A stretch of 47,536 nucleotides of DNA from positions 1-47,536 of the forward strand of contig JAFIHI010000005.1 in assembly GCA_017848755.1 (NCBI GenBank), written 5' to 3'. The stretch is from Nakamurella sp. (lineage in GTDB: Bacteria > Actinomycetota > Actinomycetes > Mycobacteriales > Nakamurellaceae). Below, piece by piece: positions 9,310 through 19,659 of this stretch (its first letter is position 1; every line of letters starts with the position of its first letter). The notes under the pieces are model-generated. The model saw only the letters and a program-made list of their open reading frames with translations, searched no databases and was not told the DNA's origin. The position numbers and the translations under genes are program-made.

Positions 9310-9868
9310 GGCTGCCCACTCGTTCGATCCCCGAGACGTTTAGTGCGGCAATGAGATCCACGATCGGCCCGTGGTTCGGGAGTACCGCCGCCGGCTGGAT
9401 CTCCGCCCATGGCACGAGCACGAAGCCGCGCTCGAACGCCCGCGGGTGAGGCAGGGTCAGGTTCGGATCGTCCGAGATCACCGGCTCGGTGTCCGGCCCG
9501 CGAACATCGTCATACTCGAAGGTGCGGCCTTCACCGGGGCGGGCGGGGCGGACGCTTCCGGTCGGCCGCTGCCACACGGCGATCACATCGACGTCGAGAG
9601 TCCTCGGCCCCCAACGAATCTCGCGCCGACGGCCGGCGGCTTGTTCAAGGGTCTGGGCGCGCCGCCACCATCCGCCGGCGTCGGTGGCGTCGTCGGTGAC
9701 GATCGCCGTGAGGTTGAGGAAATCGTCTTGCGGCACGGGCCCCCACGGCGAGGTTCGGTATAGGCCGGACACCGACGTGAGGACGGGGCGCAGCGCCGTG
9801 ACCGCGGCGGCGAGATATTCCCGCGGCTCGCCCAGGTTCGAGCCCAAGGAGAGGACGGCGGTCGTCAT
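9299..9868 (-). CDS. folK: 2-amino-4-hydroxy-6-hydroxymethyldihydropteridine pyrophosphokinase (HPPK)
   Basis: Transfers pyrophosphate from ATP to 6-hydroxymethyl-dihydropterin, the step before FolP. 189 residues. The family signatures are present: LGSNLGEP at the start, [16 protein letters not shown] for pterin binding, and [12 protein letters not shown], which carries the two metal-binding aspartates. [16 protein letters not shown] is near the end. A Pro/Arg-rich insertion (about residues 100-128) contains one dispersed motif, read as YDDVR. Start ATG at 9868 overlaps the folB stop by 4 bp. Confidence 0.95.
   Translation of the reverse strand: MTTAVLSLGSNLGEPREYLAAAVTALRPVLTSVSGLYRTSPWGPVPQDDFLNLTAIVTDDATDAGGWWRRAQTLEQAAGRRREIRWGPRTLDVDVIAVWQRPTGSVRPARPGEGRTFEYDDVRGPDTEPVISDDPNLTLPHPRAFERGFVLVPWAEIQPAAVLPNHGPIVDLIAALNVSGIERVGSLGA
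9502..9513 (-). repeat. dispersed motif, copy at 9502
   Basis: Exact core inside the folK-specific Pro/Arg-rich insertion, in frame. Confidence 0.65.
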
Positions 9869-10293
9869 CGACGGTCGCCCGCCGGTCGATCGGGGCGCTG
9901 CCGAGCGGTGTCCGGCAGTGCATCCTTGGGCAGTGCGGACCTGCGCACGGTGACCGCGACATCGGCGAACTCGAGCGGTATCGGAGCCTGCGGCTTGTGG
10001 ACCGTGACCTCGACGGCGTCCACCGGCCAGCGCGCGATCACCGCGTTCGCGATCTCGCCGGCAACCGCCTCGATCAGGTCCCGCGGCGGTCCGGCGACGA
10101 CGCCCCGCACGAGGTCGGCGAGCGCGCCGTAGTCCAACGTCGACGCGAGGTCGTCATCGCGTGCCGCGGTGGCAAGATCGAGCCAGACGGTGACGTCGAT
10201 GACGAAATCCTGCCCATCACGTTTCTCGTGATCGAAGACGCCGTGGTGACCGCGGACGGTGAGCCCCGTCAGCGTGATGTGATCACCGATCAT
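9865..10293 (-). CDS. folB: dihydroneopterin aldolase
   Basis: Converts dihydroneopterin to 6-hydroxymethyl-dihydropterin and glycolaldehyde. 142 residues. The family core [20 protein letters not shown] and the later HKPQAPI segment, whose lysine is catalytic, are both present. The last 20 residues are a basic extension. It starts 3 bp after folP stops and overlaps folK by 4 bp (ATGA), so folP-folB-folK should be one transcript. Confidence 0.95.
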   Translation of the reverse strand: MIGDHITLTGLTVRGHHGVFDHEKRDGQDFVIDVTVWLDLATAARDDDLASTLDYGALADLVRGVVAGPPRDLIEAVAGEIANAVIARWPVDAVEVTVHKPQAPIPLEFADVAVTVRRSALPKDALPDTARQRPDRPAGDRR

Positions 10294-10296
10294 CCG

Positions 10297-11331
10297 TCAC
10301 ACCACCGCCCGCTGCGGGGCGCCGACCGGGTGCGGCGGCTGCTCCGCCACGCCGGACGGCGCGCACCGCGTATCAGGCGCCGGCGGACGTCCGGACGTCA
10401 CCGGCGCGCATTCCGCAGCCGGCACGAGGGGCGTTGGCGCAACCCCCACAAGAGGCACCGCCGGCGAGGTGCCGGGCCGCTCGGCCGCGCCGAACGCCGA
10501 CCCCATAGCCGAGGCCACGGCCAGCGCGTCTGCGGTGGAGCGCGCGTCGTGCACGCGCGCCGCCCACACTCCCTGTTGCGCCGCGAGCAGACTGATGGCG
10601 GCAGTGGCGACCTCGCGCCCGTCCGGCGGTCGCGGCGTCCCGTCGCGGCCGGCCAGCAGCGCGCCCAGGAACCGCTTTCGCGAGGCGCCGATCAGAATCG
10701 GCCATCCCGCTTTCACGAGCTCATCGAGCCGACGCAGCACCTCCCAGTTGTGCTCCGCCTCCTTGGCGAAGCCGAGCCCCGGGTCGAGGATGAGGCTCCG
10801 CTCGTCCACCCCGGCGGCGACCGCGGCATCGACCCGGATGCGCAGCTCACGGATCACATCGGCCACCACGTCGCCGTAGTGGGCCAGGTTCTGCATGACG
10901 TCGCTCGGCCCGCGCCAGTGCATCAGAATCCAGGGCACCCGGGCGGCGGCCACCACCCGGGCCATATCGGGATCGGCCATACCGCCCGACACGTCGTTCA
11001 CGATGGCGACCCCGACGTCGATCGCGGCCTCGGCGACCGCGGCACGGGTCGTGTCAACGGAACACGTCACACCCGCCGCGGTGAGTGCGGCGATCACCGG
11101 CACCACCCGTGCCCGCTCGGTCACCGCGTCGACGCGATGTGCTCCTGGGCGGGTCGACTCGCCGCCCACATCCACGATGGCCGCCCCGTCGGCGACGAGC
11201 TGCAGACCGTGGGCGATCGCCGCGTCGGTGTCGAGCCATTTGCCGCCGTCGGAGAACGAGTCCGGCGTCACGTTCACCACGCCGATCACCCACGGCATCG
11301 GCCCGTACGCGGGCACCAGCATCGCCGTCAC
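10297..11331 (-). CDS. folP: dihydropteroate synthase
   Basis: Joins p-aminobenzoate to hydroxymethyl-dihydropterin pyrophosphate; target of sulfonamides. About 344 residues from a GTG at 11331; the ATG at 11322 is an equally good start, and neither has a clear ribosome-binding site. The TIM-barrel signatures are GVVNVTPDSFSDGG, DVGGESTRPGA, NDVSGG, LDPGLGFAKEAEHNW and GASRKRFLG. About 60 residues at the C-terminus exceed the usual length and look disordered (Pro/Ala-rich). It begins 37-46 bp after ftsH ends. In M. tuberculosis folE lies between these genes; here there is no room for it. Confidence 0.94.
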   Translation of the reverse strand: MTAMLVPAYGPMPWVIGVVNVTPDSFSDGGKWLDTDAAIAHGLQLVADGAAIVDVGGESTRPGAHRVDAVTERARVVPVIAALTAAGVTCSVDTTRAAVAEAAIDVGVAIVNDVSGGMADPDMARVVAAARVPWILMHWRGPSDVMQNLAHYGDVVADVIRELRIRVDAAVAAGVDERSLILDPGLGFAKEAEHNWEVLRRLDELVKAGWPILIGASRKRFLGALLAGRDGTPRPPDGREVATAAISLLAAQQGVWAARVHDARSTADALAVASAMGSAFGAAERPGTSPAVPLVGVAPTPLVPAAECAPVTSGRPPAPDTRCAPSGVAEQPPHPVGAPQRAVV

Positions 11332-11368
11332 CGGCCTATCGGCCGGAGGCGACCGGCAAGGCGCATCG

Positions 11369-13915
11369 TTACCTGCCCTCGGGCGGCGCCCACGGGTCGG
11401 CACTGTCGGCGCCGGGTTGGTCGGCGCCGGACTTGTCGGTGACGGGCGCTGAATCACCGCGGTCGCCCGAATGCTTGGGCGAGCCCACGCCATGCGCACC
11501 GTCCGGCGATGCGGCGCCGTCCACTCGGCCCGCGCCCGGCACAGCGCCGTGATCCGGCACAGCGCCGTGATCCGACACAGCGTCGTGATCCGGGACGGCC
11601 GGTGGCACATACCCGTTCGTCCGAGCAGCACCCGGCACGGCTCCTGCGCCGTGGTTCGGCGCGGTGGGAATCGGCTGCGTCTGTCCCGGGTGGACAGGCA
11701 CCGCGTGGGCCGGCGCCGGCACCGGTTGACCAGCGTTCGGCTGCGGGCCCCAGCCCGGCATCGGTCCGAGCGGCCCCGGCAGCACGCCACCGGACCAGTT
11801 CGGTGGCGCGTCGTATCCACCGGCCCCCGATGGACCGGGATACGGTCCACCGTACGGCTGGCCCGGGTAGCCCGGGCCGGGGACCACGCCCGGATAGGGC
11901 CCGCCGGGCTGCCCCGGCGCAGCGGCGGCACCGACCGGGACCGGCACCTCGGAGCCGCGAGGCTTCCGCGGCGGCGGTGGCGGCGGCCACGGTTCGCCGC
12001 GTTCGATGGCCAACTCCCCCGGGGTCTTGATCGGCGGCCGGTCGGACGGCATGCGCGATCCGAAGTCGTCGAAGTCGGTGATCCGCGGCCGCTTCTTCAC
12101 GTCCGCGAAGATCACCTCGAGTTCCTTGCGCTCGACCGTCTCCTTCTCGAGCAGCACGCCCGCGAGCCGATCCAGCACGTCCCGATTGGAGTCGAGCACC
12201 GCCCACGCCTCGTTGTGCGCCGCCTCGATGAGAGCCCGGATCTCCTCGTCGATCTCGCGGGCCGCCTCGATCGAGTACTCGGCCTGGTGGCCGTAGGTGC
12301 GGCCGAGGAACGGTTCGTCATCCCCGGTGCCGTACTTCACGGCACCCAGCTTCGCGCTCATGCCGTATTCGGTGACCATCGACCGGGCGAGCTTGGTGGC
12401 CATCGCGATATCGGACGAGGCGCCGGTGGTCGGTTCCGCGAACACCAGCTCCTCCGCCGCCCGACCACCCAACGCCATGACCAGACGAGCGATCATCTCG
12501 GACCGCGTCATGATCGATTTGTCGTCCTCCGGCACCACCAGTGCGTGCCCGCCGGTGCGGCCGCGCGGCTGGATCGTCACCTTGTAGACGGGCTCCAGGC
12601 CGGGCATTGCCCACGCGGCGAGCGCATGCCCGCCCTCGTGGTACGCGGTGATCTTCTTCTCCTGCTCGGAGATCAGCCGACCCTTGCGCGCCGGCCCGCC
12701 GACCACCCGGTCCACGGATTCCTCCAGCGACTTGCCGGTGATCAGCGTGCCGTGCTCGCGGGCGGTGAGCAGCGCCGCCTCGTTGATCACGTTCGCGAGA
12801 TCGGCGCCGGACATGCCCACGGTCCGCTTCGCCAGCGCGTGGAAGTCGACGTCGGCGGCGAATGGCTTGCCCTTCGCGTGCACGCCGAGAATCGCCTCCC
12901 GACCGCGCAGATCCGGGTTGCCGACGGGAATCTGCCGGTCGAACCGGCCCGGCCGGAGCAGCGCGGGATCGAGGATGTCCGGCCGGTTGGTCGCAGCGAT
13001 CAAGATGATGTTCGCCTTCGACTCGAAGCCGTCCATCTCGACCAGCAGTTGGTTCAGCGTCTGCTCGCGCTCGTCGTGTCCGCCACCCATGCCGGCGCCA
13101 CGGTGCCGGCCGACGGCGTCGATCTCGTCGACGAACACGATCGCCGGCGCGTTCGCCTTCGCCTGTTCGAAGAGATCGCGCACCCGGGAGGCGCCGACGC
13201 CCACGAACATCTCGACGAAATCGGACCCGGAGATCGAGTAGAACGGCACCCCGGCCTCACCGGCCACGGCCCGGGCGAGCAGCGTTTTGCCGGTGCCCGG
13301 AGGCCCGTACAGCAACACACCCTTCGGGATCTTCGCGCCGAGCGCCTGGTACCGCGCGGGATTGGCGAGGAAGTCGCGGATCTCGTCGAGCTCCTCCACC
13401 GCCTCGTCCGCACCGGCGACGTCCGAAAACTTCGTCACCGGCATGTCTTTGGACAGCAGCTTGGCCTTGGATTTGCCGAACTGGAGCACCCTGTTCCCGC
13501 CGCCCTGGGCGTTGTTCATCATCCAGAACAGGAACAGCAGGATCAGGCCGATAGGAATCAGATAGATGAACAGGGAGAGCAGCGCCGACTCCGTGGAGTA
13601 CGTGACGTTGTATCCGTTCGCCGGCTTGGCGGCGATCACCGCGTCGAAGATCTTCTCCGATGCGTTCGCCGGATAGATCGAATAGATCTGGCTGGCATTG
13701 TCGACCGGCTTCTTCAGCGTCAACCGCAGTTGTTGCTGCTTGTCGTCGATGATCGCCGAGCTGATGTTGTTGTCGCTGAGCTGCGTCATCGCGACCGACG
13801 TGTCCACCTGGGTATACCCACGCGTGTCGTCGGACAGGTAGGAGTACGCCATGTATGCGATCAGCGCCACGACGATCCACACGAGTGGCGAGCGGAGTAG
13901 GCGTTTGCGATCCAT
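11369..13915 (-). CDS. ftsH: membrane-bound ATP-dependent zinc metalloprotease FtsH
   Basis: Degrades misassembled membrane proteins and some regulators. 848 residues. Two membrane helices (about 10-30 and 115-135) flank an extracytoplasmic domain. The AAA domain has Walker A GPPGTGKT near residue 208 and the second-region arginines in RPGRFDRQ. The zinc site HEGGH is near 425. The C-terminal 190 residues are Pro/Gly-rich with repeated PDHGAV units, longer than the 760-residue M. tuberculosis protein. I chose the ATG at 13915 ([10 protein letters not shown]) over a GTG 15 bp upstream because it fits the short basic n-region of the family. Confidence 0.96.
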   Translation of the reverse strand: MDRKRLLRSPLVWIVVALIAYMAYSYLSDDTRGYTQVDTSVAMTQLSDNNISSAIIDDKQQQLRLTLKKPVDNASQIYSIYPANASEKIFDAVIAAKPANGYNVTYSTESALLSLFIYLIPIGLILLFLFWMMNNAQGGGNRVLQFGKSKAKLLSKDMPVTKFSDVAGADEAVEELDEIRDFLANPARYQALGAKIPKGVLLYGPPGTGKTLLARAVAGEAGVPFYSISGSDFVEMFVGVGASRVRDLFEQAKANAPAIVFVDEIDAVGRHRGAGMGGGHDEREQTLNQLLVEMDGFESKANIILIAATNRPDILDPALLRPGRFDRQIPVGNPDLRGREAILGVHAKGKPFAADVDFHALAKRTVGMSGADLANVINEAALLTAREHGTLITGKSLEESVDRVVGGPARKGRLISEQEKKITAYHEGGHALAAWAMPGLEPVYKVTIQPRGRTGGHALVVPEDDKSIMTRSEMIARLVMALGGRAAEELVFAEPTTGASSDIAMATKLARSMVTEYGMSAKLGAVKYGTGDDEPFLGRTYGHQAEYSIEAAREIDEEIRALIEAAHNEAWAVLDSNRDVLDRLAGVLLEKETVERKELEVIFADVKKRPRITDFDDFGSRMPSDRPPIKTPGELAIERGEPWPPPPPPRKPRGSEVPVPVGAAAAPGQPGGPYPGVVPGPGYPGQPYGGPYPGPSGAGGYDAPPNWSGGVLPGPLGPMPGWGPQPNAGQPVPAPAHAVPVHPGQTQPIPTAPNHGAGAVPGAARTNGYVPPAVPDHDAVSDHGAVPDHGAVPGAGRVDGAASPDGAHGVGSPKHSGDRGDSAPVTDKSGADQPGADSADPWAPPEGR

Positions 13916-14129
13916 GCGATGTGCGGCCACGTCTCGCGGCCTCGACCCTCCCGTAGTCCTGACGAGCGCGAAGACCGGTGGCTACTCCGCGCGGGGCCGC
14001 CGGACGCGTGTCAGGCGCCCTGCCACGCGACCCAGCCGTGGCCAGCCCGCGCAGCGTACGACCGTAGACTGCTAGCCTACCGTTTGCAGGCGGCCGAAGT
14101 GGCGGCGTGACCGTGCTACCGATACGCCC

Positions 14130-14783
14130 TCAGCGATACATGTGTTCGGCGAGCAGCCCCACGAACGGCAGGTCGCGATACCGCTCCGCGTAATCGAGTC
14201 CGTAGCCGACGACGAACTCCGGCGGGATGTCGAATCCGACATACTTCACATCGATGTCCGTCGTGACGGCGGCCGGCTTGCGCAGCAGCGCCACGACGTC
14301 GATGGAGGCGGCCCCCCGCGACGCCAGGTTCTTGTGCAGCCAGGACAGCGTCAGCCCCGAATCGATGATGTCCTCGACGATGATCACGCGCCGCCCGGTG
14401 ATGTCCCGGTCGAGGTCCTTGAGGATCCGCACCACGCCGGACGACGAGGTCGCCGACCCGTACGACGACACCGCCATGAATTCGAGTTCCGCGGGAATCG
14501 GCAGCGCCCGGACGAAATCCGTCAGGAACATGACGGCGCCCTTGAGGACGCACACCAGCACGGGCGGTTGGTCGCCGGCGTGGTCGTCGGCTACCGCGCG
14601 AGCGAGCTCAGAGACCTTGGCCTGCAACATCTCCGCCGGTATCAGCATCGCCTTCAGCTCGCCGGCGTACCCGTAGGCGAGGCCGGGATCGGCCCCCTCG
14701 GTGACGGGGATGGCATCGGCGGTACTCAGCACGGTGGTCAGCGTGCGCCGCCGCTCCGTCGCCTGCGCGCTATCGGTGCTCAT
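14130..14783 (-). CDS. hpt: hypoxanthine phosphoribosyltransferase
   Basis: Salvages hypoxanthine and guanine with PRPP to IMP and GMP. 217 residues. The PRPP-binding motif VIIVEDIIDSGLTL and the flexible-loop region SSYGSATSSSGVVRI are clear, as is the late purine-site segment DIPPEFVVGYGLDYAERYR. I chose the ATG at 14783 (MSTDSAQ), whose first 14 bases overlap the end of tilS. This tilS-hpt pair precedes ftsH, as in most actinobacteria. Confidence 0.95.
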   Translation of the reverse strand: MSTDSAQATERRRTLTTVLSTADAIPVTEGADPGLAYGYAGELKAMLIPAEMLQAKVSELARAVADDHAGDQPPVLVCVLKGAVMFLTDFVRALPIPAELEFMAVSSYGSATSSSGVVRILKDLDRDITGRRVIIVEDIIDSGLTLSWLHKNLASRGAASIDVVALLRKPAAVTTDIDVKYVGFDIPPEFVVGYGLDYAERYRDLPFVGLLAEHMYR

Positions 14784-15816
14784 GACGCACAGCCTGCCAC
14801 CCCGCCTGGCCCGGATGCGCATCCGGGGTTGCCGGCCGCAGGGTCAGCACCGTTCGGCGTCGCACTGCGTCGACCGCCCCGGCCAATCGCACCGACTGCC
14901 CCGTCCGACCGCGTATGACGATGTTCTCGAGCGACACCAGGTTCCGGAAGGTGAGCGTCGTGATGCCCTGCTGCTGCGCGACCCAGGTGCGCAGTGCCCG
15001 CCGCCGCACGGCGCTCGGCCAGCCGGCGAGTCCTGGGCAGTCGAGATCGCCGTCGTCGCCGCAGTTCTCGGACAGCGCCCGCCCAGCGATCTCGTCCAGG
15101 GCGGCGAGGTCATCGCGCATCAACTCGGCCGTGCGGGCGAGCGCGGGGATCACGCCGCCGCAGAGCACATCGTCCATCAGCGGCAGCACCTCCAGGCGCA
15201 GCCGCACCCGGGTGAATGCCGGATTCTCGTTGTGCGGATCCCGCCACGGGTCGAGACCGATAGCCGCACAGGCATTCTCGGTATCGGTGCGACGGATCCC
15301 GAGAAACGGCCTGCCCCACGGTTTTCGCCACGGGCACATGCCCGCGATGGACCTGGGCCCCGATCCCCGCGCGAGCCCGAGCAGCACGCTCTCCGCCTGG
15401 TCGTCGGCCGTGTGCGCCAGCAGCACGGCGGCGTGCGGGTCGATTGATCGAGCCAGGCTTTGGAGCGCGGCATATCGCGCGGCCCGCGCCGCCGCCTCCA
15501 CTCCCCCCGGACCCGACGCGTCCACCGTGAGCACGTCGACGCGACCGAACCCCATGCGGGACAGGCGGTCCGATACCTGATCCGCGACGGCGGCCGAGCC
15601 CGGCTGCAAGGCGTGGTCGACGACCACGGCGCTGAGCGCGCGATCCGGGCGGGCGGCCAGCACCGCGCCGGCAAGCGCGAGCGAGTCGGCGCCGCCGGAG
15701 CAGGCCACCACCAGCGGCGCGCCTGCGGGCACGTACGACGCGGCGCACCAGCGCAGCACGGCGCGGGTCACGGCGTGACCGGCCAGGCCGGACACGTCGA
15801 TCGGCGCCGCCTGCAT
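14770..15816 (-). CDS. tilS: tRNA(Ile)-lysidine synthetase
   Basis: Attaches lysine to the wobble cytidine of tRNA-Ile(CAU), changing its identity from Met to Ile. 348 residues. The ATP-pyrophosphatase P-loop SGGADS is at residues 40-45, followed by VVVDHALQPGS and LLAHTADDQAESVLLGL. A copy of the dispersed motif falls inside the gene, read on the coding strand as ENIVIRG. Start ATG at 15816; the stop overlaps hpt. Confidence 0.94.
   Translation of the reverse strand: MQAAPIDVSGLAGHAVTRAVLRWCAASYVPAGAPLVVACSGGADSLALAGAVLAARPDRALSAVVVDHALQPGSAAVADQVSDRLSRMGFGRVDVLTVDASGPGGVEAAARAARYAALQSLARSIDPHAAVLLAHTADDQAESVLLGLARGSGPRSIAGMCPWRKPWGRPFLGIRRTDTENACAAIGLDPWRDPHNENPAFTRVRLRLEVLPLMDDVLCGGVIPALARTAELMRDDLAALDEIAGRALSENCGDDGDLDCPGLAGWPSAVRRRALRTWVAQQQGITTLTFRNLVSLENIVIRGRTGQSVRLAGAVDAVRRRTVLTLRPATPDAHPGQAGWQAVRHEHR
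14915..14926 (+). repeat. dispersed motif, copy at 14915
   Basis: Exact core with preceding T, antisense within tilS. Confidence 0.6.
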
Positions 15817-15828
15817 CGCCCCCGCCTC

Positions 15829-16875
15829 TCAGCCGAGCACGCGCCTGATCCAGGCGGGGGCGTCGTCGATCTCGCGCACCGTGGGCAATGTGTCCGGCGA
15901 TGTGAAGACCTCGTTGAACCGTGCCATGCCGACCCGCTCCACCACCGCGCGGACGAATGCGGCTCCGCGCGCGTACTGCGCCAACTTCGCGTCCATGCCG
16001 AGCAGGCTGCGGATCAGGCGATCGAGGGGTCCACGCCCCTTACGGCGTCGCTCGGTGAACGCCGCGCGGATCTCGTCGACCGAGGGCACGACGGCCGGCC
16101 CGACCGCATCCATCACATGATCGGCGTGACCCTCGAGCAGCGTCATCAGTGCCATGACGGAGTCGAACACCCGCTGCTGTTCCGGCGTCTGGATACGCCG
16201 CAGCCAGGAGTCGCCGACCGTTCCGGGCGCCTCGCGGGCCGCGTCGCCGCGGCCGGTGATCACCGAGCCGACACGACGGAGCACCTCGGCGGAATCCGTC
16301 GGCGCCACCGCCGCGTAGTCGGCCACCAGGGAGCGGAAGTAGTCCGCCATCCACGGCACGGCTGTGAACTGCAGCCGGTGCGTGCTCTCGTGCAGGCACA
16401 CCCAGAGTCTGAAATCCGCTGGCACAGCGCCGATCTCGCGTTCCACCTTGACCACGTTCGGGGCGACCAGCAGCAGTCGTCCCCCGTGCTCACCGATCGG
16501 GTCGTACTGTCCGAGCACCCGCCCGGACAGGTAGCCGAGCAGGATCCCGACCTGGGAGCCGGCGGCCGCGGCCCCGAACTCGACAGCACCGAACTCAGTA
16601 GCGCCCAGCCGGTCCGTCAGCGGTTTCGTGAGGACGGCCATGCCCGCGGCGGATGCCGCTATCCAGCCGCGCCGGTCGAGCACCTCGGCGTCGGCGATCG
16701 GCAGATCCAGTCCGAGGCCCGTCGTCTCGCGGACGCGCCCCTCGGCGACGGTCGCGAAGGAGCGCAGCTCTTCCACCACGGCCCGCGCCTCGGACGGCGT
16801 CACCCGCGGGCCACGCGGCGCCAAGCGTTGCCCAGCGCGAACGGCTGCATCCCAGTCGATCGGATTCGCCGTCAT
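15829..16875 (-). CDS. zinc-dependent metalloprotease family protein (DUF2342, Rv3626c-like)
   Basis: 348 residues. A zincin-like HESTH motif (HExxH) lies near residue 158 in LWVCLHESTHRLQF, and an EGHADHVMDAVG segment about 100 residues later probably gives the third zinc ligand. Its position between tilS and the dacB-like gene matches Rv3626c. The substrate is unknown. I chose the ATG at 16875 (MTANPIDWD) with GAGG about 10 bp upstream. The in-frame ATG at 16899 would only add a low-complexity stretch. Confidence 0.85.
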   Translation of the reverse strand: MTANPIDWDAAVRAGQRLAPRGPRVTPSEARAVVEELRSFATVAEGRVRETTGLGLDLPIADAEVLDRRGWIAASAAGMAVLTKPLTDRLGATEFGAVEFGAAAAGSQVGILLGYLSGRVLGQYDPIGEHGGRLLLVAPNVVKVEREIGAVPADFRLWVCLHESTHRLQFTAVPWMADYFRSLVADYAAVAPTDSAEVLRRVGSVITGRGDAAREAPGTVGDSWLRRIQTPEQQRVFDSVMALMTLLEGHADHVMDAVGPAVVPSVDEIRAAFTERRRKGRGPLDRLIRSLLGMDAKLAQYARGAAFVRAVVERVGMARFNEVFTSPDTLPTVREIDDAPAWIRRVLG

Positions 16876-16938
16876 ACCCGGTGGCCTCGCCCGATCCACG
16901 GGCAGTACCTATCCACGCAGTACTTATTCACCGCGGGC

Positions 16939-18390
16939 CTAGCCACTACAACCACAACCGCGGAGCGCGGCAGCCAGTGAGTCCAGCGCGGGCCGGGTTC
17001 CGGTCGTCTCACTGTTGAGCACACCCGCTGAGTTGAACGCGAAGACGATGATGCGACCGCCCTGATCCGGCACGTACCCGACCAGCGCGTAGGTCGACTC
17101 GAGCGAACCGGTCTTGGCCCGCACCCATCCGGCGCCCGCCTTGTTGTCGGGCTGCGAGAACCGCGGCGGCGCCAGCGTTCCGGACACCCCGGCGAGCGGG
17201 AGGCCGGTGAGCAGGATCCGTTGGATCGCGGGCTTACCGGCCACCGCCATCGCCATGACCTTGCCCAGCACCTGGGGCGGCACGCGATCGAGCTCGGACA
17301 TCCCCGACCCGTCCTTGATCACGACGCCGCTGGTGGACAGGCCCATATCGCCCAGCACCTGCAGGATCGCGGCGGAGACCCCGGCGAAGGACGGCGGCGC
17401 CCCTCGTGCGATCGCGGCCTCGCGGGCGAGCGCCTCGGACAGCACATTGTCGGACTGTTCCAGGGCCTGCGCCAACAGTGTGGACAGCGGCTGCGACTCG
17501 ACCTTGGCGATGACCTTGGCATCCGGCGGTGCTTGGCCGTCGCTGATGGGCAGATCGTCCTTCCCCAGCGCGTGCGCCAGCGCCTTCCCGGCCGTCATCG
17601 CGGGCTCGCCGGTCCGCGGCGAATCCTCGTTGCCGGGGTCGACCCGGTCCGCGTCGACCATCAGGGCCTGCATCTTGGTGATGTAGCCGTGCGCGTCCTG
17701 CGGCGTGCCGCGGATATCGTCCGCGTTCCAACCGTCGGCCATCTCCGGGCCTTGCCAATAGGAGGTGTCGAGCACGATGCTCTTCACCTGCACGCCAGCG
17801 GCCTTGATCTGCGCGGCCAGGTCGGCCACCGTCGGCCCGCCCGGAAGCACCGTCGGCGCTCCCTGCGGCCGCGCCGAGAGCGTCACGTCGCCGCCGCCGA
17901 CGAAGACGATCTGCCCCGGCTGCTCGCCCATGACGACCTTCGTGGTCAGGCGCCGGTTCGGGTCGGTGGACGCCAGGACGGCCGCGCCGGTGAGCAGCTT
18001 CATGGTGGACGCCGGAAGCCGCGGCTGTTCGGCGTTCTGCTGCCACAGTGTGGTGCCGGTCTGCGGGTCGATCACGATCCCGGTCAACTGCGCGACGGCC
18101 TTGTTGGCGAGCGGCTTCGCGAGCTGTGCGGTGACCCCGGCCGGCGTCGGCGCGGTGTCCGACGGCTTCATGGGGACGATCTGCGGTGTGGGAATGGCAA
18201 CCGGCGGGTCGGGGATGGCGGACGGGTTAGTGGTGGAGGTCGCCGACGTGGTGCCGGTGCCGTTCTCCGCCGCGTTCGATCCGATGAGCTGCGGCCACAC
18301 GATCACAGCCGCGATCGCCAGCACGATCACGACGAGCAGCGTGCCGCCCACGATCCAGCCACGTCGCCTTGTCCATCGCCCGAGGTTCAC
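16939..18390 (-). CDS. dacB: D-alanyl-D-alanine carboxypeptidase/endopeptidase, peptidase S13 (PBP4-type)
   Basis: Trims peptidoglycan stem peptides outside the membrane. 483 residues. An N-terminal basic stretch and one membrane helix (residues 13-33) anchor it, then a Thr/Pro-rich linker to about residue 85. All three penicillin-binding motifs are present: STMK (Ser128-Lys131), SDN and KTG. Start GTG at 18390. It is divergent from ppa across 175 bp. It corresponds to Rv3627c. Confidence 0.93.
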   Translation of the reverse strand: MNLGRWTRRRGWIVGGTLLVVIVLAIAAVIVWPQLIGSNAAENGTGTTSATSTTNPSAIPDPPVAIPTPQIVPMKPSDTAPTPAGVTAQLAKPLANKAVAQLTGIVIDPQTGTTLWQQNAEQPRLPASTMKLLTGAAVLASTDPNRRLTTKVVMGEQPGQIVFVGGGDVTLSARPQGAPTVLPGGPTVADLAAQIKAAGVQVKSIVLDTSYWQGPEMADGWNADDIRGTPQDAHGYITKMQALMVDADRVDPGNEDSPRTGEPAMTAGKALAHALGKDDLPISDGQAPPDAKVIAKVESQPLSTLLAQALEQSDNVLSEALAREAAIARGAPPSFAGVSAAILQVLGDMGLSTSGVVIKDGSGMSELDRVPPQVLGKVMAMAVAGKPAIQRILLTGLPLAGVSGTLAPPRFSQPDNKAGAGWVRAKTGSLESTYALVGYVPDQGGRIIVFAFNSAGVLNSETTGTRPALDSLAAALRGCGCSG

Positions 18391-18565
18391 CGGTCCATCC
18401 TTCCACGGGCCGCGGACACCGGGCCCCGTCTGCCCCGCCCCAGCCTCTCATCGTGACCTTTGCTCGCCCCCGAGCCTCCGCGCGATCGAGGAGGGTGCGC
18501 GGGAGCCGACTAGACTCCTTCGACGGGACCGCCCCGACGACGAACGAGCGAAGGAGGCCCGCACG

Positions 18566-19066
18566 GTGGACTTCGACGTCATGATCGAGATTCCGAAGGG
18601 GTCCCGCAACAAGTACGAGGTCGACCACGAGACCGGGCGCATCCGGCTCGACCGCGTCCTGTTCACGGCCACGCAGTACCCGGCCGACTACGGCTTCATC
18701 GAGGGCACCCTCGGGCAGGACGGCGATCCGCTCGACGCGCTGGTGCTGCTGCCCGAACCCACGTTCCCGGGCTGTATCGTGCGCGCGCGGGCGATCGGCA
18801 TGTTCCGCATGACGGACGAAAAGGGCCCCGACGACAAGGTCCTGTGCGTTCCGGCCAAGGACCCTCGGCAGGCGAATCTGCAGGACATCTCCGACATGGG
18901 AGAGTTCGATCTGCTGGAGATCCAGCACTTCTTCTCCGTGTACAAGGACCTGGAGCCGGGGAAGAGCACCGAGGGGTCGAACTGGGTCGGCCGCGGCGAT
19001 GCGGAGACGGAAATCCGGATCTCCTTCGATCGCGAGCGGCAGCGGCTGGCCAGGGACGGGCGCTGA
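18566..19066 (+). CDS. ppa: inorganic pyrophosphatase, family I
   Basis: Hydrolyses pyrophosphate and so pulls biosynthetic reactions forward. 166 residues, the usual size. The family signature DGDPLDALV is present, with the Mg-binding aspartates, and [11 protein letters not shown] precedes it. I chose the GTG at 18566, giving [18 protein letters not shown], with AAGGAGG 8 bp upstream. Longer frames upstream run through dacB antisense and lack coding character. Confidence 0.97.
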   Translation: MDFDVMIEIPKGSRNKYEVDHETGRIRLDRVLFTATQYPADYGFIEGTLGQDGDPLDALVLLPEPTFPGCIVRARAIGMFRMTDEKGPDDKVLCVPAKDPRQANLQDISDMGEFDLLEIQHFFSVYKDLEPGKSTEGSNWVGRGDAETEIRISFDRERQRLARDGR

Positions 19067-19073
19067 TTTTTCT

Positions 19074-19143
19074 CTTCGCCGAGCGGTGCGAAATAGCGGA
19101 CATACCGGACGGAAAACAGTGAATATCGCACCGCTCGGCGAGG
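19074..19143. terminator. long bidirectional terminator between ppa and the DUF2516 gene
   Basis: A perfect 15-bp stem (19077-19091 with 19126-19140), extended by three more pairs and one G-U wobble, encloses a 34-base loop. The outer arm begins 8 bp after the ppa stop and the other ends 12 bp before the convergent gene's stop. The right arm is followed by AACAGAG, so neither side has a T-tract, although TTTTT precedes the stem on the plus strand. Confidence 0.7.
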
Positions 19144-19155
19144 AACAGAGACGCC

Positions 19156-19476
19156 CTACCAGTGATTGTGCGGACCGGACACCCGCTTGACGTTCGGGCG
19201 GACGTCCACCAGGTAGACAAGGACACCGATCATCGCGGCGAGCCACAGCAGTGACTGCGGTGCGAACACCGGTCCCGGGAGGATCGCCAGGCCGAGCACC
19301 ACCGCGCAGGCGACGGTGATGCCGAGCCAGGTCGCCTTGGTCTGCTTGTCCGCTGCCGGGAACGCGTCCCCGCGCCGGCTCGCCGCGTCGATCACGCAGA
19401 AGACCCCCAACACCGCGCCGCCGTAGGCCAGCACGAGGTTGATCGAGTACATGATCTGCAGCACGACGATCCCCAC
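19156..19476 (-). CDS. DUF2516 membrane protein (Rv0476-like)
   Basis: 106 residues with three hydrophobic helices (about 5-26, 45-65 and 70-90) and a short histidine-bearing C-terminus. Start GTG at 19476. It follows the HBHA-like and XRE genes on the same strand, exactly the order Rv0474-Rv0475-Rv0476. Function unknown. Confidence 0.8.
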   Translation of the reverse strand: MGIVVLQIMYSINLVLAYGGAVLGVFCVIDAASRRGDAFPAADKQTKATWLGITVACAVVLGLAILPGPVFAPQSLLWLAAMIGVLVYLVDVRPNVKRVSGPHNHW

Positions 19477-19659
19477 GGTGCACAGCCTACGGGGCGGCGC
19501 TCCGGAACTCGCACATCCGCGGCCTACCCGCCGCAGCTCCCCAGCTCACCCACAACCCGGTGAGCAGCCGTCCCCGCCGGTGAGCACGTGCCGCACGGGG
19601 TGCTCGCCGGGGAGACGGCTGCTCATCGTGTGGGCCGCCGGGACTGTTTACTGCCGGGG

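Noticed and set aside
11471..13900. An 809-codon plus-strand open frame opposite ftsH
   Set aside because: Shadow of FtsH codon usage; Arg/His-rich with no family features.
14066..14105. Promoter of ftsH with TAGGCT at 14074-14079
   Set aside because: The -10 fits TANNNT, but there is no credible -35, so I do not list it.
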